From Dryas octopetala (taxonomy: Eukaryota > Streptophyta > Magnoliopsida > Rosales > Rosaceae): DNA of 64,000 nt. Below are positions 47,149 through 58,137 of the stretch, piece after piece. The translations under genes and the position numbers were made by a program. Each line of letters starts with the position of its first letter. Positions within the stretch are counted from its first letter, which is position 1. The stretch covers positions 18,020,621 through 18,084,620 of the forward strand of contig OY992840.1 of the NCBI GenBank assembly GCA_963921425.1. Direction: 5' to 3'. Below the pieces are notes generated by a model. The model saw nothing but the letters and a program-made list of their open reading frames with translations, was not told the DNA's origin and made no database searches.

Positions 47149-47790
47149 GAAAAACAATGACACCAATGTTGCCTTTTTCTCTGTCTTGTTTACAATGGAA
47201 GTAGTAGTCATTACGGTAATAATTCAGTTCACCATGATGCTACATGTACATCAAAGTCACCAAACAAATAGGGGCAACTTGATTTTCACTGGTCATCCAA
47301 CAAAAGACAAGATTTTATTAAGCAAAGGGTGCAAAAATTGATGTGTGTGAATTGATGTGCCATGTCAAAACCATTGAAGCAAATCTTATTGCTCTACTAA
47401 TCCAAATCAGCAATGAAAACACCCAAAAAGACATTTACACTAAAACCCTCAACCACGATTAACTTCATCATATGGCTATCACAAAGACCACAGTTTTCTG
47501 CACTGCTCCTGCACCACACAGAATCTCTCCCCCCCCCCCCCCCCCCAAAAAAAAAAAAATCTCTCAGCTAGCTAGAAAAGGTCAGTCTCTCCCACACTCA
47601 TCTAGGAGTGACAAAACTCCCTTCATCCTCCACGTGTCCCCTTGCATGTCTCCAAATCCAAATCTCCCCACACCTGTCCTCCCAAACCCCATCACCCCTG
47701 CTTTAATCCCAAATGAGTTAACCGATCACTGTCTATCTATCTCACTCACTTGATCTCTCTCTCTCTCTCTCTCTCTCTGAGCTCTCAACA
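47149..47790 (+). promoter_or_regulatory. Oleosin 5' region with ABRE and RY motifs
   Basis: Between the CHUP1-like stop and the oleosin start. CACGTGTC (an ABRE/G-box) lies at 47631-47638, and TGCATG, the inverse of the RY core CATGCA, at 47643-47648, about 150 bp before the start codon. This pair is the classical arrangement through which ABI3/bZIP factors drive seed genes. A (CT)n leader follows at 47754-47778. A homopolymer junction C17-A12 at 47530-47559 lies further upstream. Confidence 0.5.
47522..47565 (+). repeat. C-run plus A-run between 8-bp direct repeats
   Basis: AATCTCTC occurs at 47522-47529 and 47558-47565 around a run of C followed by a run of A. It could be a micro-retroposon like the others, or simple-sequence expansion; the homopolymers may also carry assembly error. 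Confidence 0.35.
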
Positions 47791-48300
47791 ATGGCTGATC
47801 ATCACCCCAGCTCAGTCCACACCCAAACGCAGACCCAAAGAGCCCCAAGACACACCAACAACAGCAATCAAACCTCGACATTCCTACGTAGAGTCCAAGG
47901 CCACGCACCCAACTCAGCCCAGCTCGTCGGCTTCTTAACCCTCCTCGTCTCTGGCGGAATTCTGCTCCTCCTCACCGGCCTAACGGTCACCGCCACCGTC
48001 CTCGGCCTAATCTTCTTCACGCCACTCATCGTCGTCTCGAGCCCCATATGGGTCCCGGTCGGAACCGTCCTCTTCATAACCACCGCCGGTTTTCTCTCCA
48101 TCTGCGGCTTCTGCGCCGCGGTCGTCGCCGGTCTGTCTTGGATGTACAGGTACTTCAGGGGGATGCACCCGCCCGGTTCGGATCGGGTCGACTACGCGCG
48201 GAGCCGGATTTACGATACGGCGAGCCATGTGAAGGATTATGCAAGAGAGTATGGTGGGTATTTGCAGAGTAAGGTGAAGGATGCAGCTCCTGGAGCTTAA
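47791..48300 (+). CDS. Oleosin
   Basis: Oil-body coat protein of 169 aa in a single exon. A polar N-terminus (about 40 residues, Gln/Thr-rich) precedes a hydrophobic hairpin (about 45-115) containing the proline knot [12 protein letters not shown], in which the three prolines are placed as P-x6-P-x3-P. An amphipathic C-terminus follows ([32 protein letters not shown]). The C-terminal tail with YAREYGGYL is typical of the widespread low-molecular-weight (universal) group; Arabidopsis relatives At3g18570 and At1g48990 are from memory. The gene is GC-rich compared with its surroundings. Seed-type motifs lie upstream. Confidence 0.95.
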   Translation: MADHHPSSVHTQTQTQRAPRHTNNSNQTSTFLRRVQGHAPNSAQLVGFLTLLVSGGILLLLTGLTVTATVLGLIFFTPLIVVSSPIWVPVGTVLFITTAGFLSICGFCAAVVAGLSWMYRYFRGMHPPGSDRVDYARSRIYDTASHVKDYAREYGGYLQSKVKDAAPGA

Positions 48301-50446
48301 ACAGGATTGTTGACCGATCCGGTTTACTGTTAAGCCGGCTGATATGTTGGACCGGGTTTTTTTCTTACGTTTTATGCTGGACTCTCTCTAGTATTTCGCG
48401 CGTTTTTTTTTTTTTAGCCTTTTTCTTTTCTTTTTCTTTTTGGGCTCCAAATTTAAAGGCTTTATATGATTGCATGGTTTGGGCTGTTTCTCTTTTTTAT
48501 TGTGAAGAGTTTTGGTGGTGGAATCTGGGCTTGGCCTGTGGATGGAGTACTAAATGTTAATATTTGCCCATCTATTTTATTTTTTTACTAAAGGAATTCA
48601 TGATTTTCCTTTTTTTCTATTTAGAGTTGGAAAAAAAATCAAAACACCAAAAAATTAAAAATGAAACTCGCAAATGATAATTTTTTGGTCTAAATATGTT
48701 GTAATTCATATTAAACGCAAATGATTAAGAAAATTTGTCCCTAAAAAAAGTATATTCATTAAATACTTTGAATTATAATTGTTTCAATAATGTGCCCGAA
48801 ATTTACTCTCAGTTGACCTCGCGAGTCAAGAGCAATGATTTAGCCGTTGATGTATACCGTCATATGTATATCATTAAATACGGAAACAGTAATGCTACAC
48901 TTACCACATTTTTATACCACAATTTCATACCATCTTACATGGCATTCATACATTGGACACTACAAATTAAAAAATAAAACCTAAAAAAGAAAAAAAAAAT
49001 ACATATCCAGTAAAATAATGACACATCAGGTGGGATACAAATGTGGGAAAAAAAATGTGGGACAACTAGCATTATTGATACGGAAAATCAATAAAAGTCA
49101 AGAGAAGACCAATCGAGACTTAGAAGGTAATTATTACATTTTGCTTTAAAAAATCTAAAACTTCATTTATTCCATAATAATCAATAATCAATTCGACAAA
49201 GAAAAAAATCAAAATTCAATAAAAGCATGATTTTCTATGAACATTGACTAAATCCCCGTTCTTGCATGAAGAATATGCAGCTCATAATCAAGTTTGAAGC
49301 ATTCAGCAAAACAATTAATGCTGACTTCAAATGATAAGATTTTCTAGAAAACTTGGGTCTTTTTTTTGTGGTTCCAAAACAATGTTTTACTTTTTGTACA
49401 TGAATACAATACCTATGTAGGGAGAAAATTTGAGTCCTTGGGTTTGTTATGGACAAAAATTTATTGTGAGTTTTTTTTCTAGTTATTCCAAATGATGAAA
49501 AAATATATCTATTCTTGTGTGTATTTCATAGGGTGCAAAGAACCGAATTTAATTAAAGAAAATAACATAACAGTAATTAAGGAGTAAATTAAGTTGTTAA
49601 TGGAGGTGATCAAGGCATGATGGATTGTGATGGAGGAGGTTGGTGGAGCTGAGTGGGGATGGAGATGATTGACGAATAATGGGAATTAACATTTATGACC
49701 AAAACATTAATGGGAATACGTACTTTTGCCTTGCATTTTTTTACATAAATTAGGTAAGAATATTATTAGAAAATTAAACCAATTTTAATTTATAGTAATA
49801 CATAAACTAAACATTTGAAATACGAGTAAAAAATAATTCTTCAGTTTGAAATGGGCATAAACATGATATTCTTAAAACAACTCATTCTGCAAATCTTGTT
49901 CCCCGATGAGCACATTTCATAGTATAATATAAGTATTTCGGTACTTCCTACTTCTGCCTAGCTCTATACCAAGAATAATGTATTCTGAGGCCACAACATT
50001 ATTTTTTCGATTTTGAAGTTAGATTGTGGCGTAAAAGTGTTATAATATGCATGTCCATATCTCAGTACTGATGCTAGGAGAATTGGCTTTTTTGGGGTGT
50101 CATCTCGTCATCCATGCATGCATTTTCGAATTTGACCGGGGCCTATGCACGTACTGTTAGATAATTGGACCAAAATCGCAGGGGATTGGAATTAAGTACG
50201 TGGACCAAAAACGATTAATGTTTTGTTTTAATATTAAAGAACGGACACATTATATTATCAAACTGTGAATACCAAAAATGCACACGTAGGGCCATATTTC
50301 AGCATGAAATTTAAGAAAAACAATAGGCCATAATTTATTAAATTCATCCAAAATATCATCCTACTCTCTATATAGCAGAGTTTGGATGAACTAGCTAATT
50401 CCAATGGCAAAACAGTGGTCACACTCACTCTAGTCCCTAAAATATA
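48301..50446. other. Spacer between oleosin and first small basic protein gene
   Basis: The 3' end of the oleosin is followed by AT-rich spacer with a MITE at 48890-49074. From about 49778 the sequence is the left part of the tandem segmental duplication. A segment near 49590-49650 (GTGATGGAGGAGGTTGGTGGAG) has a diverged relative near 56205-56290. No gene is visible. Confidence 0.5.
48890..49074. mobile_element. Small MITE, TAATGCTA ends
   Basis: TAATGCTA at 48890-48897 and TAGCATTA at 49067-49074 are exact inverses. Inverted similarity continues inward (ACCACATTTTT against AAAAAAATGTGGG). It is about 185 bp with no coding capacity. Confidence 0.6.
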
Positions 50447-51370
50447 TCACCCGGAGATGACGGAATCAGAGAGGCTCGGACGTGGGGACCGCTGAGGGGG
50501 TTCGTTCAAAAGGTTCCCCTTACAATCGTAATAAATCGCGCCCGAGAACTCCAGCGGCGTACACTTGTCCCCCATCAGAATCGACCGTTGCCAGACCCCG
50601 CCTTCCCCCCAGTCGCACTCCTCCTCCTCGCGCCTACTCGCCGATTCCTCGCCGATCTTTTTCCCGTGCCAGAACTTGACAGCCCTGTTGCCTATGCTCG
50701 TCATCAGCTGCTTCGGCTTCCTCAGCGGCGACTTGTTCGGCGCCGCCACTTTTGAGGACGAGTTACTCGGCGGTGGCTTGGACTTCAGCTTCTTCGAGAC
50801 TCGGTTGGCTAAGTCCATCAGAGACGACACCGGAGCGAGCAAGCGCGCTTTCGATTTCGGCTGCATTGGACGGTCGGAGTTGGGTTCTTTGCTCGTACGG
50901 AGTCGCCTGACCATGTTTGATTGGTTTTTTTTTTTTTTCTGTGCTTGAGGAGATGAAAAATGGCGGGGAGGGGTTTGAAATGAGAATGTGGATTTTATTG
51001 GGGAGAGTGAGACTGTGAGAGGTGTATATATAGGAGAACATTGGAGAAGAGGTTTTATTATAACAAGAAAATTCGATAATTTTGGTTGAAAACTCTATCT
51101 TCTCACGAAGGAAATTGCTTTGTTTTTTTTTTTTTTTTGGTTATATACAAAAATTGCGTTATTTATAAATCTTGAATTGGGAATGAGGAGGGAATAAAAT
51201 CCCATAATTATTGGAATTTCCTAAAGGTACGGTTAGCAAAAAGAAAAACTTTCTTTCTTAATAAACCTTTTTTTTTATTATCAAACTTTCTTAATAAATA
51301 TTAAGCATGATTGTTTGGATTAAAAATAAATAAAAAAATATGTTTGTATGGATGATGATGTATATCTTGG
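49778..51370. repeat. Tandem segmental duplication, copy A
   Basis: This segment, with its gene at 50447-50914, is homologous to 52180-54216. Matching landmarks include AAACTAAACATT...GAAATA, AAACATGATATT.TTAAAACAACTCA and TATTTCGGTA on the 3' side of the gene, and GAATTTTGGTTGAAAACTC and TTTCTTTCTTAATAAA.CCTTTTTTTT on the 5' side. Non-coding parts have diverged, so the event is not very recent. Confidence 0.8.
50447..50914 (-). CDS. Small basic plant protein of unknown function, copy A
   Basis: 155 aa, single exon. I know no function. The N-terminus MVRRLRTSKEPNSDR is basic and the first 100 residues are Lys/Ser/Pro-rich. A conserved core follows: GGVWQRSILMGDKCTPLEFSG and AIYYDCKGN, then a Pro/Ser-rich end. 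There is no signal peptide or membrane segment. A TATA box (CTATATATACACC on the minus strand, about 51022-51034) lies about 110 bp upstream of the ATG. The neighbour at 53061-53525 is its tandem paralogue. Arabidopsis appears to have relatives near At3g18560 and At1g49000, from memory, both annotated as unknown. Confidence 0.8.
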   Translation of the reverse strand: MVRRLRTSKEPNSDRPMQPKSKARLLAPVSSLMDLANRVSKKLKSKPPPSNSSSKVAAPNKSPLRKPKQLMTSIGNRAVKFWHGKKIGEESASRREEEECDWGEGGVWQRSILMGDKCTPLEFSGAIYYDCKGNLLNEPPQRSPRPSLSDSVISG

Positions 51371-51429
51371 AGCATTCCAAGTTTAGGGTATTTGAAGTCG
51401 TATCTTAGACATCCTAAGTTGTCATTTGT

Positions 51430-52195
51430 GCTGTTATTCGCGTTCAAATAAGTTTTTGAAAAGTTTCGGTATTTATATTTTTTGTTTTTTGTTTTGTAAA
51501 TTAGGATTTCCATTTATGCTTCCTAGTACATCTATGGGCCATAACCACGTCTCTTATTGCAATTGTCATCAAGTTAATGACAACTTGAGAAGCCTAAGAT
51601 TAGACTTGGGATACTCATGAGTACGACTTGGGATGCAGTTTAAGGCACCGGATAATGTTTTTTGGCCAAACATGACCATCAATTACAGCTTTAGTAGTGA
51701 CTATTGTCTGTCTTTCCAATACTCGGCCAAAAATCAGTAATTGAGTTGCTAAAGCAATGATCAAGGGTCATTTTTTGCCAAAAAACATCATTCAATGCCT
51801 CAAAACCTCGTCCGAAAATGTTTTTAGAAGGTTTCGGCATTTTTGTTTCTTGTTTTGTGTTTTGTAAATTAGGAATTTCATTTATGAGCCAGAGTGACTT
51901 CTCTGCTTGTAACCATGGCCAAATTAATGGCAAGAATGGCTTTGTTTCGGTTTTTCTTTTCTGAGTTTTGTGAGCCATGAGTTAGGTTGCTTTGTTGTCG
52001 AAATTGCGAGTGTAATACGCCATTTCAAACAGAATGATAAGACGAATAATACTCACACTCACTACTTATGCAGTTATCGATGGTCATTTTTTGTTGGCAA
52101 AAAATTAGTCGATGTCTCAAAAACCACATCCGAATATGGTTTTGAAATGTTTCAACATTTTTGCTTCTTGTTTTGTGTTTTGTAAACCAAATTTG
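51430..52195. repeat. Three diverged tandem repeat units of about 310-370 bp
   Basis: The block ATGGTTTT.GAA..GTTTC..CATTTTTG.TTCTTGTTTTGTGTTTTGTAAA occurs in three forms, ending near 51505, 51870 and 52185; the two right-hand copies also share CTCAAAACC.C.TCCGAA.ATG. They lie directly between the two segmental duplication units. No coding frame is preserved. Confidence 0.5.
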
Positions 52196-52340
52196 ATTCT
52201 ATTAATCCATGCCATAAACTAAACATTGAAATATAAATAGAAAGCAATTTTTCAGTCTATGAAATGGGGATAAACATGATATTGTTAAAACAACTCACTC
52301 TGCGAATCGTGTTGCCCCTTGACATGCATTTCATTGTATT

Positions 52341-52452
52341 TGACCTCTTCTACAGACTTCTTTTTTTTTTTTTTTTTTTTGGCCAAAGAACATTTCATTT
52401 CACAAAAAAACCCATTACAAAGGAAAACAAGATGACCTCTTCTACAGACTTC
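52341..52452 (-). mobile_element. Retroposed 72-bp fragment with a perfect 20-bp target duplication
   Basis: TGACCTCTTCTACAGACTTC is at 52341-52360 and 52433-52452, identical. Between them, read on the minus strand, is a 52-bp sequence ending AATGTTCTTTGGCC followed by 20 A. The element is absent from the corresponding place in duplication copy A, so it inserted after the duplication or was never shared. It looks like the 3' end of an L1-type LINE. Confidence 0.8.
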
Positions 52453-53060
52453 AGGTTTGAAGTATAAAGTAATTATAAAATCATTGTCATACAAATATAA
52501 TATCAGTATTTCGGTATTTCCTTATTCTGCATCTGTGCAAAGGTTATGCATTATGAGGTCACAATTTTATCTTAATTGAGTCATATCTCTAATAGTAATA
52601 GAGGTGGGAGGTGAGAGTATGAGACCCATTTATGTAGATGAGATAGTCCGGATACCATTACTTGGCTTTCTGGGGTGTCATCTCCTCCATGCATTTTGGA
52701 TTTTGAGACCTATGCACTGTTAGTGGAGCAAAATCAATTAATGTTCTAATATTAGAGAATTAATCTGACACCTTACGTTATGAAATTGTTAACATTTTAA
52801 AATTATATTAAGAAATGCATACGACCATATACTAGACAGAAAAAATTACTAGGCCATGATTTATTAAATTCACTCAAAATTTCAATGTTGAAAATTCAAA
52901 AGTCTTTGTTCTCTATATGTACACACACCTTTCCATACATGATGACATTTGACACATCACAGCAGTTGTGAAACTACAAGGAAAACACAAAACAACATCA
53001 CGAAGCCATAGACGACAATACCGGGTACCCAGGCAATGAAAAATCGAATTCGCACGTGCC

Positions 53061-53525
53061 TCAAATCTTCTTATTTGCCCTCTCAAGGTACCCAGGCAAG
53101 GGGCTCGCACGTGGGGACCGCGGAGGAGCTCCGTTCAGCTGCTTCCCGTTACTATCATAATAAATTGCGCCCGAAAACTCCAGCGGCGCACACTTGTCCC
53201 CCATCAGGATCGACCGTTGCCAGACCCCGCCGTCCCCCCACTCCTCCTCCTCCTCGTCCTCCTCGTGCTTATTTGCCGATCGATCGCCGATCTTTTTCCC
53301 GTGCAAGAACTTGATTGCCTTATTGCTTATGGTCGTCATCAGCTGCTTCGGCTTGCTCAACGGCGCCTTATTCGGCTCGACTGACGGCTTGGGCTTCAGC
53401 TTCTTCGAGACGCGGCTGGCTAAGTCCATGAGAGTCGAGACGGAGGCCAGCAAGCGAGCTTTCGATGTTAGCCCTATCGGACAGTCCGAGTTGGTTTCTT
53501 TGCTCGTACGGAGTCGCCGGACCAT
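53061..53525 (-). CDS. Small basic plant protein of unknown function, copy B
   Basis: 154 aa, single exon, tandem paralogue of the gene at 50447-50914. It shares MVRRLRTSKE, LMDLA.RVSKKLK, KPKQLMT.I.N.A.KF.HGKKIG and the core GGVWQRSILMGDKC.PLEFSG. Differences: a shorter Pro/Ser linker, an acidic run (HEEDEEEEEW) and a new C-terminus (LPGYLERANKKI). A TATA box (CTATATATTCG, 53604-53611 on the minus strand) lies about 80 bp upstream. Both frames are intact and the core is better conserved than the linkers, so both copies are probably expressed genes under selection. Function unknown. Confidence 0.8.
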   Translation of the reverse strand: MVRRLRTSKETNSDCPIGLTSKARLLASVSTLMDLASRVSKKLKPKPSVEPNKAPLSKPKQLMTTISNKAIKFLHGKKIGDRSANKHEEDEEEEEWGDGGVWQRSILMGDKCAPLEFSGAIYYDSNGKQLNGAPPRSPRASPLPGYLERANKKI

Positions 53526-56500
53526 GTTTGCGGAAAAGAAAATTGGCGGGGACTGGGGAGGTGTTTGGAATATATGGGCTTTATTGGGCTGACTGAGAGA
53601 CGAATATATAGCTGAAGATTGAAGAATGGGTTTCGGTGACCGGTTATAGCCGGTGGCCTTTTTTTGTAGGAGTGAAGGGTGGACTGGACTGGTGGCTTTC
53701 GGGTTGACCTACACAGCTGCACTAAAATGTTGGTATTGTACAACTATGAGACTCAAGAGAGAGATGATAGGGTGCTGCGTGAGCATTGAGGGTTTGATGG
53801 ACATCATATTATGGTCATAACAACACTAATTGAATTCACCACCTTATAAAATCAAAACTTTTTACAAGGATTTGGATCTAAAAATTGATCAGTAGAAGAC
53901 TAGCTCGAGAATTTTGGTTGAAAACTCGATCTATCTTCGATCTAAGGAAATTCTACAAAAATTGCCTTGTATTTGGAATTGTGATTCTAATCATATTTGT
54001 CAGATTGCTTACTTAATTTCAATTGGGAATGAAGACGAAATTAAATCTCATCCTTTTTGTGATTTCCTAAACGGTTAAAAACAAATTTACCAACTTTTCT
54101 TAATTGGTTTCTTAGCAAAAACAAAAAATTTCTTTCTTAATAAAACCTTTTTTTTTAATCAAACTTTCTAAATAAACCTTAATTATGATTGTATGGATGA
54201 TGATGCCTATCTTGATCATCCTTACAAAGCCAATCAATAATTTTGTATTTTGTATTTATTTGAATTTAAGTTTATTTTGTACTTTATTTATTTTTAAAAA
54301 ACATTTTATCTAACAGAAGAAGAATTACATAGAAAGTAAAACTCGATATTTATATAAAAAGATCATACTATAAAAAATTTAACAAAGAGAAACTAGAAGG
54401 CATAATCAATGATTTATCAATCAAGATAATCAATCAATGGTTCGACCAAAAATTAAAATCAATCACTAAAAAAATTAAGGCATGATTAATAATACGAAGA
54501 TAACAGTCAATTAAACACGTATAAATTTAAGGGAGACTTAGATTTCAGTCCATTTTATAAGTTTTTTTTAGACTAAAACCGGTAGTGATTTAGGATTTTT
54601 AATTAAGTCATTTTATTTTTATTTTTGACGGCTTTCTATTAAGTTTTAACTCTGAAATTTTGAACGGCAGTCTCTACAAAGCCTATTCTATATCCTAGAA
54701 GGAAAAATACATTTTAAATCGAGAGAAATATTCTTCAAATCGGGGAAGAACTTTATTATAAATTAAAAAGATTTTCTTATAAATTTTAAAACACTCTCAG
54801 GCTTCATCTAAAAACTATTTTTCTAAAGAATCCAAACCTGATTATCTCTAAATTTAATGAACATAACATTATTGATAAATATATCTTATTATCTCCTACT
54901 AGAGTCAAAAAGCCAAATCAAAGTGCGGCATTTTAGTTGTGTAATATATAATCATAGTGGACGATTAATTAGGCTTCCAACTAGGCAATTAACTGGCAAA
55001 GAAACTTCCACCTGTAGGGTTGTGATTGGTCCAGTGTAGAATGAGGACCTTACTGCTTGGAGCATTGGAATGTAATTAGAGAAGTGGTGGTTGAGTCAAC
55101 CCGCAACTAGTTTCTGTGAAGTACGTCTGCAACAAGATGAATAAGACTATAAGAGATAGACTACATATGCCAGGTCTTAGCTTTTTAACTGATTTTATAT
55201 ATAAGTGGGAAACTGGTGCGCGCTGAGGTCATCTTATGTTGGACCAAGTTGCCACTTGGAAACTTGTGTATCTCATTCATTTAGGACCCACCAAATTGTG
55301 ACCCAGTCTTTCACTGCCCATTTCCATACTTCTATAATGATGACTTGATGTGAATTGAGAATCGATCATGAATCATGAGCATGGTTTACAATTGAAACCA
55401 ATTTGAGTTTAAGGGGCACTAGTGGTAGGTTACCTTCCATTTATAGTGTATCATGAATTAGGATGGTTTATTAGGTCATATAAACTACACTATTATAGTT
55501 TCATCTTATTGACTAATTGGATTTGGACTATTAAGATTATAAATTAATGAAAATTAAAACAAGGAGATGAGCCAAACTCTTATACAAGATATACAACCAC
55601 TATGCCACCTTGGGTCACAATATTCAAATTAAAAGGTAGCTTTCAATAAGGGGCAACTGTCATATATGAATCATATAGTAATGGGCCATTTGAAAGTAAG
55701 TGGCATAACCACTTGGGATTTAGGTGAATATTTAATTAGATGATAAGTATAGTTTTGGTTGATGTTACAGAAGTTGCAGCTGACCAAATTGGTACCAAAT
55801 GTATCTCTATCTTTCACAAGCTGCAATGGTTTATGCCCTTCCTATTTATCTACCTTATGGCAAATGCAAGAGTCAAATTGGGACAAAGCAAATAGAATAC
55901 ATGAACAATTAAAATATTTACATATATATACGATTGATGAGATGGGTAGCTAGCAATTATAATATTGACTAATCTAGAAAGAAAGAAAGAAGAATAAATG
56001 GAAAGGAAAAGAGTAAATGGGGCTGCAAAACCGTCTCAATTCTTCTGATTCTGTCGCTACTTGACTAGCATAAGGTATTTATGTGCATGGTAGTGGTAGA
56101 ATCTTTTTAGCTGTCTCTTTTTTAATAGGAGATCGAATTTATACAAGTACATGTTATTAAAAAATGGAAGAAACAACCTTAAAATTAACTAATGAAGGAG
56201 AAAATCAAGTTTCTAATGAAGGTAAACATGACATGATGCATGTTGATGGAGATTGGTGGAGATAATCAAGGTATGATGAAGATTTGACCGAGTTGATTAA
56301 GGACGTGATTAGAATTTAGGTATGGCAATTAACACGGCCCACCCTGTGCCATTGGTCCATACGAATCACTTGACCTTTCTCAACCTCCCAGTGCAGTAAC
56401 TTGGGCCCAAATTTAATACCCTCCCGCCCAGTTATATGGTTTTTCGTCGGCTGACTGGGCCTAGCCCAAAAATAATTCAAATAATCCAATAATCCATTTT

Positions 56501-58137
56501 AAAGGTATATTTTTCAGGCCACAACCCACAATCCAATAATCCATCATTCTCAATCCTTCGCCAATAGCCAACCCCATTTTGAAAATTGACTCGTGCTTTT
56601 TACCTCACCTTTTATTATTACATTTCATTGTATAGACAATGGTGTGATGATCCTTCTAGGTGGTACTATTGGTATATTAATAACTTGTTAATAATAATCA
56701 AAACTTTAATAAATGAGGTTTGCTAAATCAATAAATCCTTCTTTATTGTACACTTACAAGAGAAACATCTCTCTTTTAAGAAGGAGAATTGCTATCCACA
56801 AGCGACTGTGGTTCAAACTTGCTGACACGTGGTTGAACTTTTCAATTCACATACAAACTGTTTGTTATATAGTCTTTCTCCCATTTTTACCCTTGTCGAA
56901 ATTCACAACCTAGTGGTGTTGCCACTAACTCTATAGGACAAATTCACAACCCAAAACACAATTGCTGCTTTTCTACTTTTCACACAACAAAATGATTGAA
57001 ACATATGTATTTTCCTGGATCTGGATTGAAACATATGTATTTAAATGAAAATTACATGTTTACATTTTAAGCCGATCATAATTTCATATCGCACATAATT
57101 AATCAGGTCCCCTAATTAATAAAACCCCAACGAGCTTAGATCATGTGTGAACTTCAGATTAGCCGCAAAATAAGGCAAAGTCATGAGAGAGACCTTTTTC
57201 TCAAATACTAACCCCCATGTTGAAAATTGGAAGATCATCATTAATTAAGCTAAAAAATTGAAAAGGGTCCTACCCCTTTTTTTTATTTTTTTAAGTAATC
57301 CTACCCAAAAAGTTTAAAGTCTTAACAATATCCAATTAATCGTGGGCATGTGTTTGATGCCACTACGTGGAGCTCTAGCACTGTTGGAGTGCACAGAACC
57401 TCTCATAAAGTCACCCCTTCAAATCGTAATCCAAAAACTAAAACAAAAAATTGTGTATCAAGTCAACCCTTTCTAGTAATCATTGCATCAGCCATCATCG
57501 TCTAGAAAATAAGAAATTTGATACATATATTTTATTGTCAAAACTCTTATCATATATGCAGATTCATATATAGCAAATTAACCTCGATAATAAAATATTA
57601 ATATTTCTATGTATTAATATTATAGTAAAAATTAATTAATATTGTTGCTCATATTCCGATTCGTGTGGCATGCCGTGCCGTCACAACCACTCCAGTTGCT
57701 TTCATGCAATATTAATTATTGCATTCACAGCCAATAAAGCATGTAATTCAGCGAGATTTCCTTTATTTCTGCTCAGGATATTGAATCACGATGATAAGCA
57801 TGTTGCATATAGTTTAATTATTATTGGAAATTTTTATACATGAAATATTAAATATATAATACCAAAACAAACATGCACATAATCATGATCTGCATCACTA
57901 ACATACATGCATTTGATCCAAATTAAATGGAGTATAAATAATGACTTTATATGTAATTTGAAATGAAGGGTCGAATCATACAAGTAATTAATTTCACAAA
58001 TATTTCACTACACATTGTGGGATTTCTTAAAATTCCCATTTTTGGGTGAAGAATAAAGAAGTTGATGGGTGATTACAATAAACATGAATACACAAAATAA
58101 AGCTTATGGAAACCAAAAAAGAAAAAATGAAAAACCT
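53526..58137. other. Gene-free spacer of 4.6 kb
   Basis: The first 700 bp belong to the promoter side of duplication copy B. After that the sequence is AT-rich with no gene I can support. A degenerate GGCCC-rich patch near 56330-56470 resembles one at 62725-62790 and may be from an old transposon. An 8-bp repeat TCCTACCC at 57268-57275 and 57299-57306 encloses a T-rich insert (possible truncated tail). Confidence 0.45.

Larger units (their letters stand above)
50915..53060. other. Spacer between the two paralogous small-protein genes
   Basis: Left: promoter of copy A and the end of duplication unit A (to about 51370). Middle: diverged tandem repeats at about 51430-52195. Right: 3' flank of copy B with the retroposed insertion at 52341-52452. 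A poly(T) block at 51125-51142 flanked by AAATTGC-type repeats may be one more truncated tail. No other gene. Confidence 0.5.
52180..54216. repeat. Tandem segmental duplication, copy B
   Basis: Counterpart of 49778-51370, with the second small-protein gene at 53061-53525. It is longer than copy A partly because of the retroposed insert at 52361-52432 and other indels. The gene is in the same orientation in both copies, so this is a direct tandem duplication. Confidence 0.8.
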
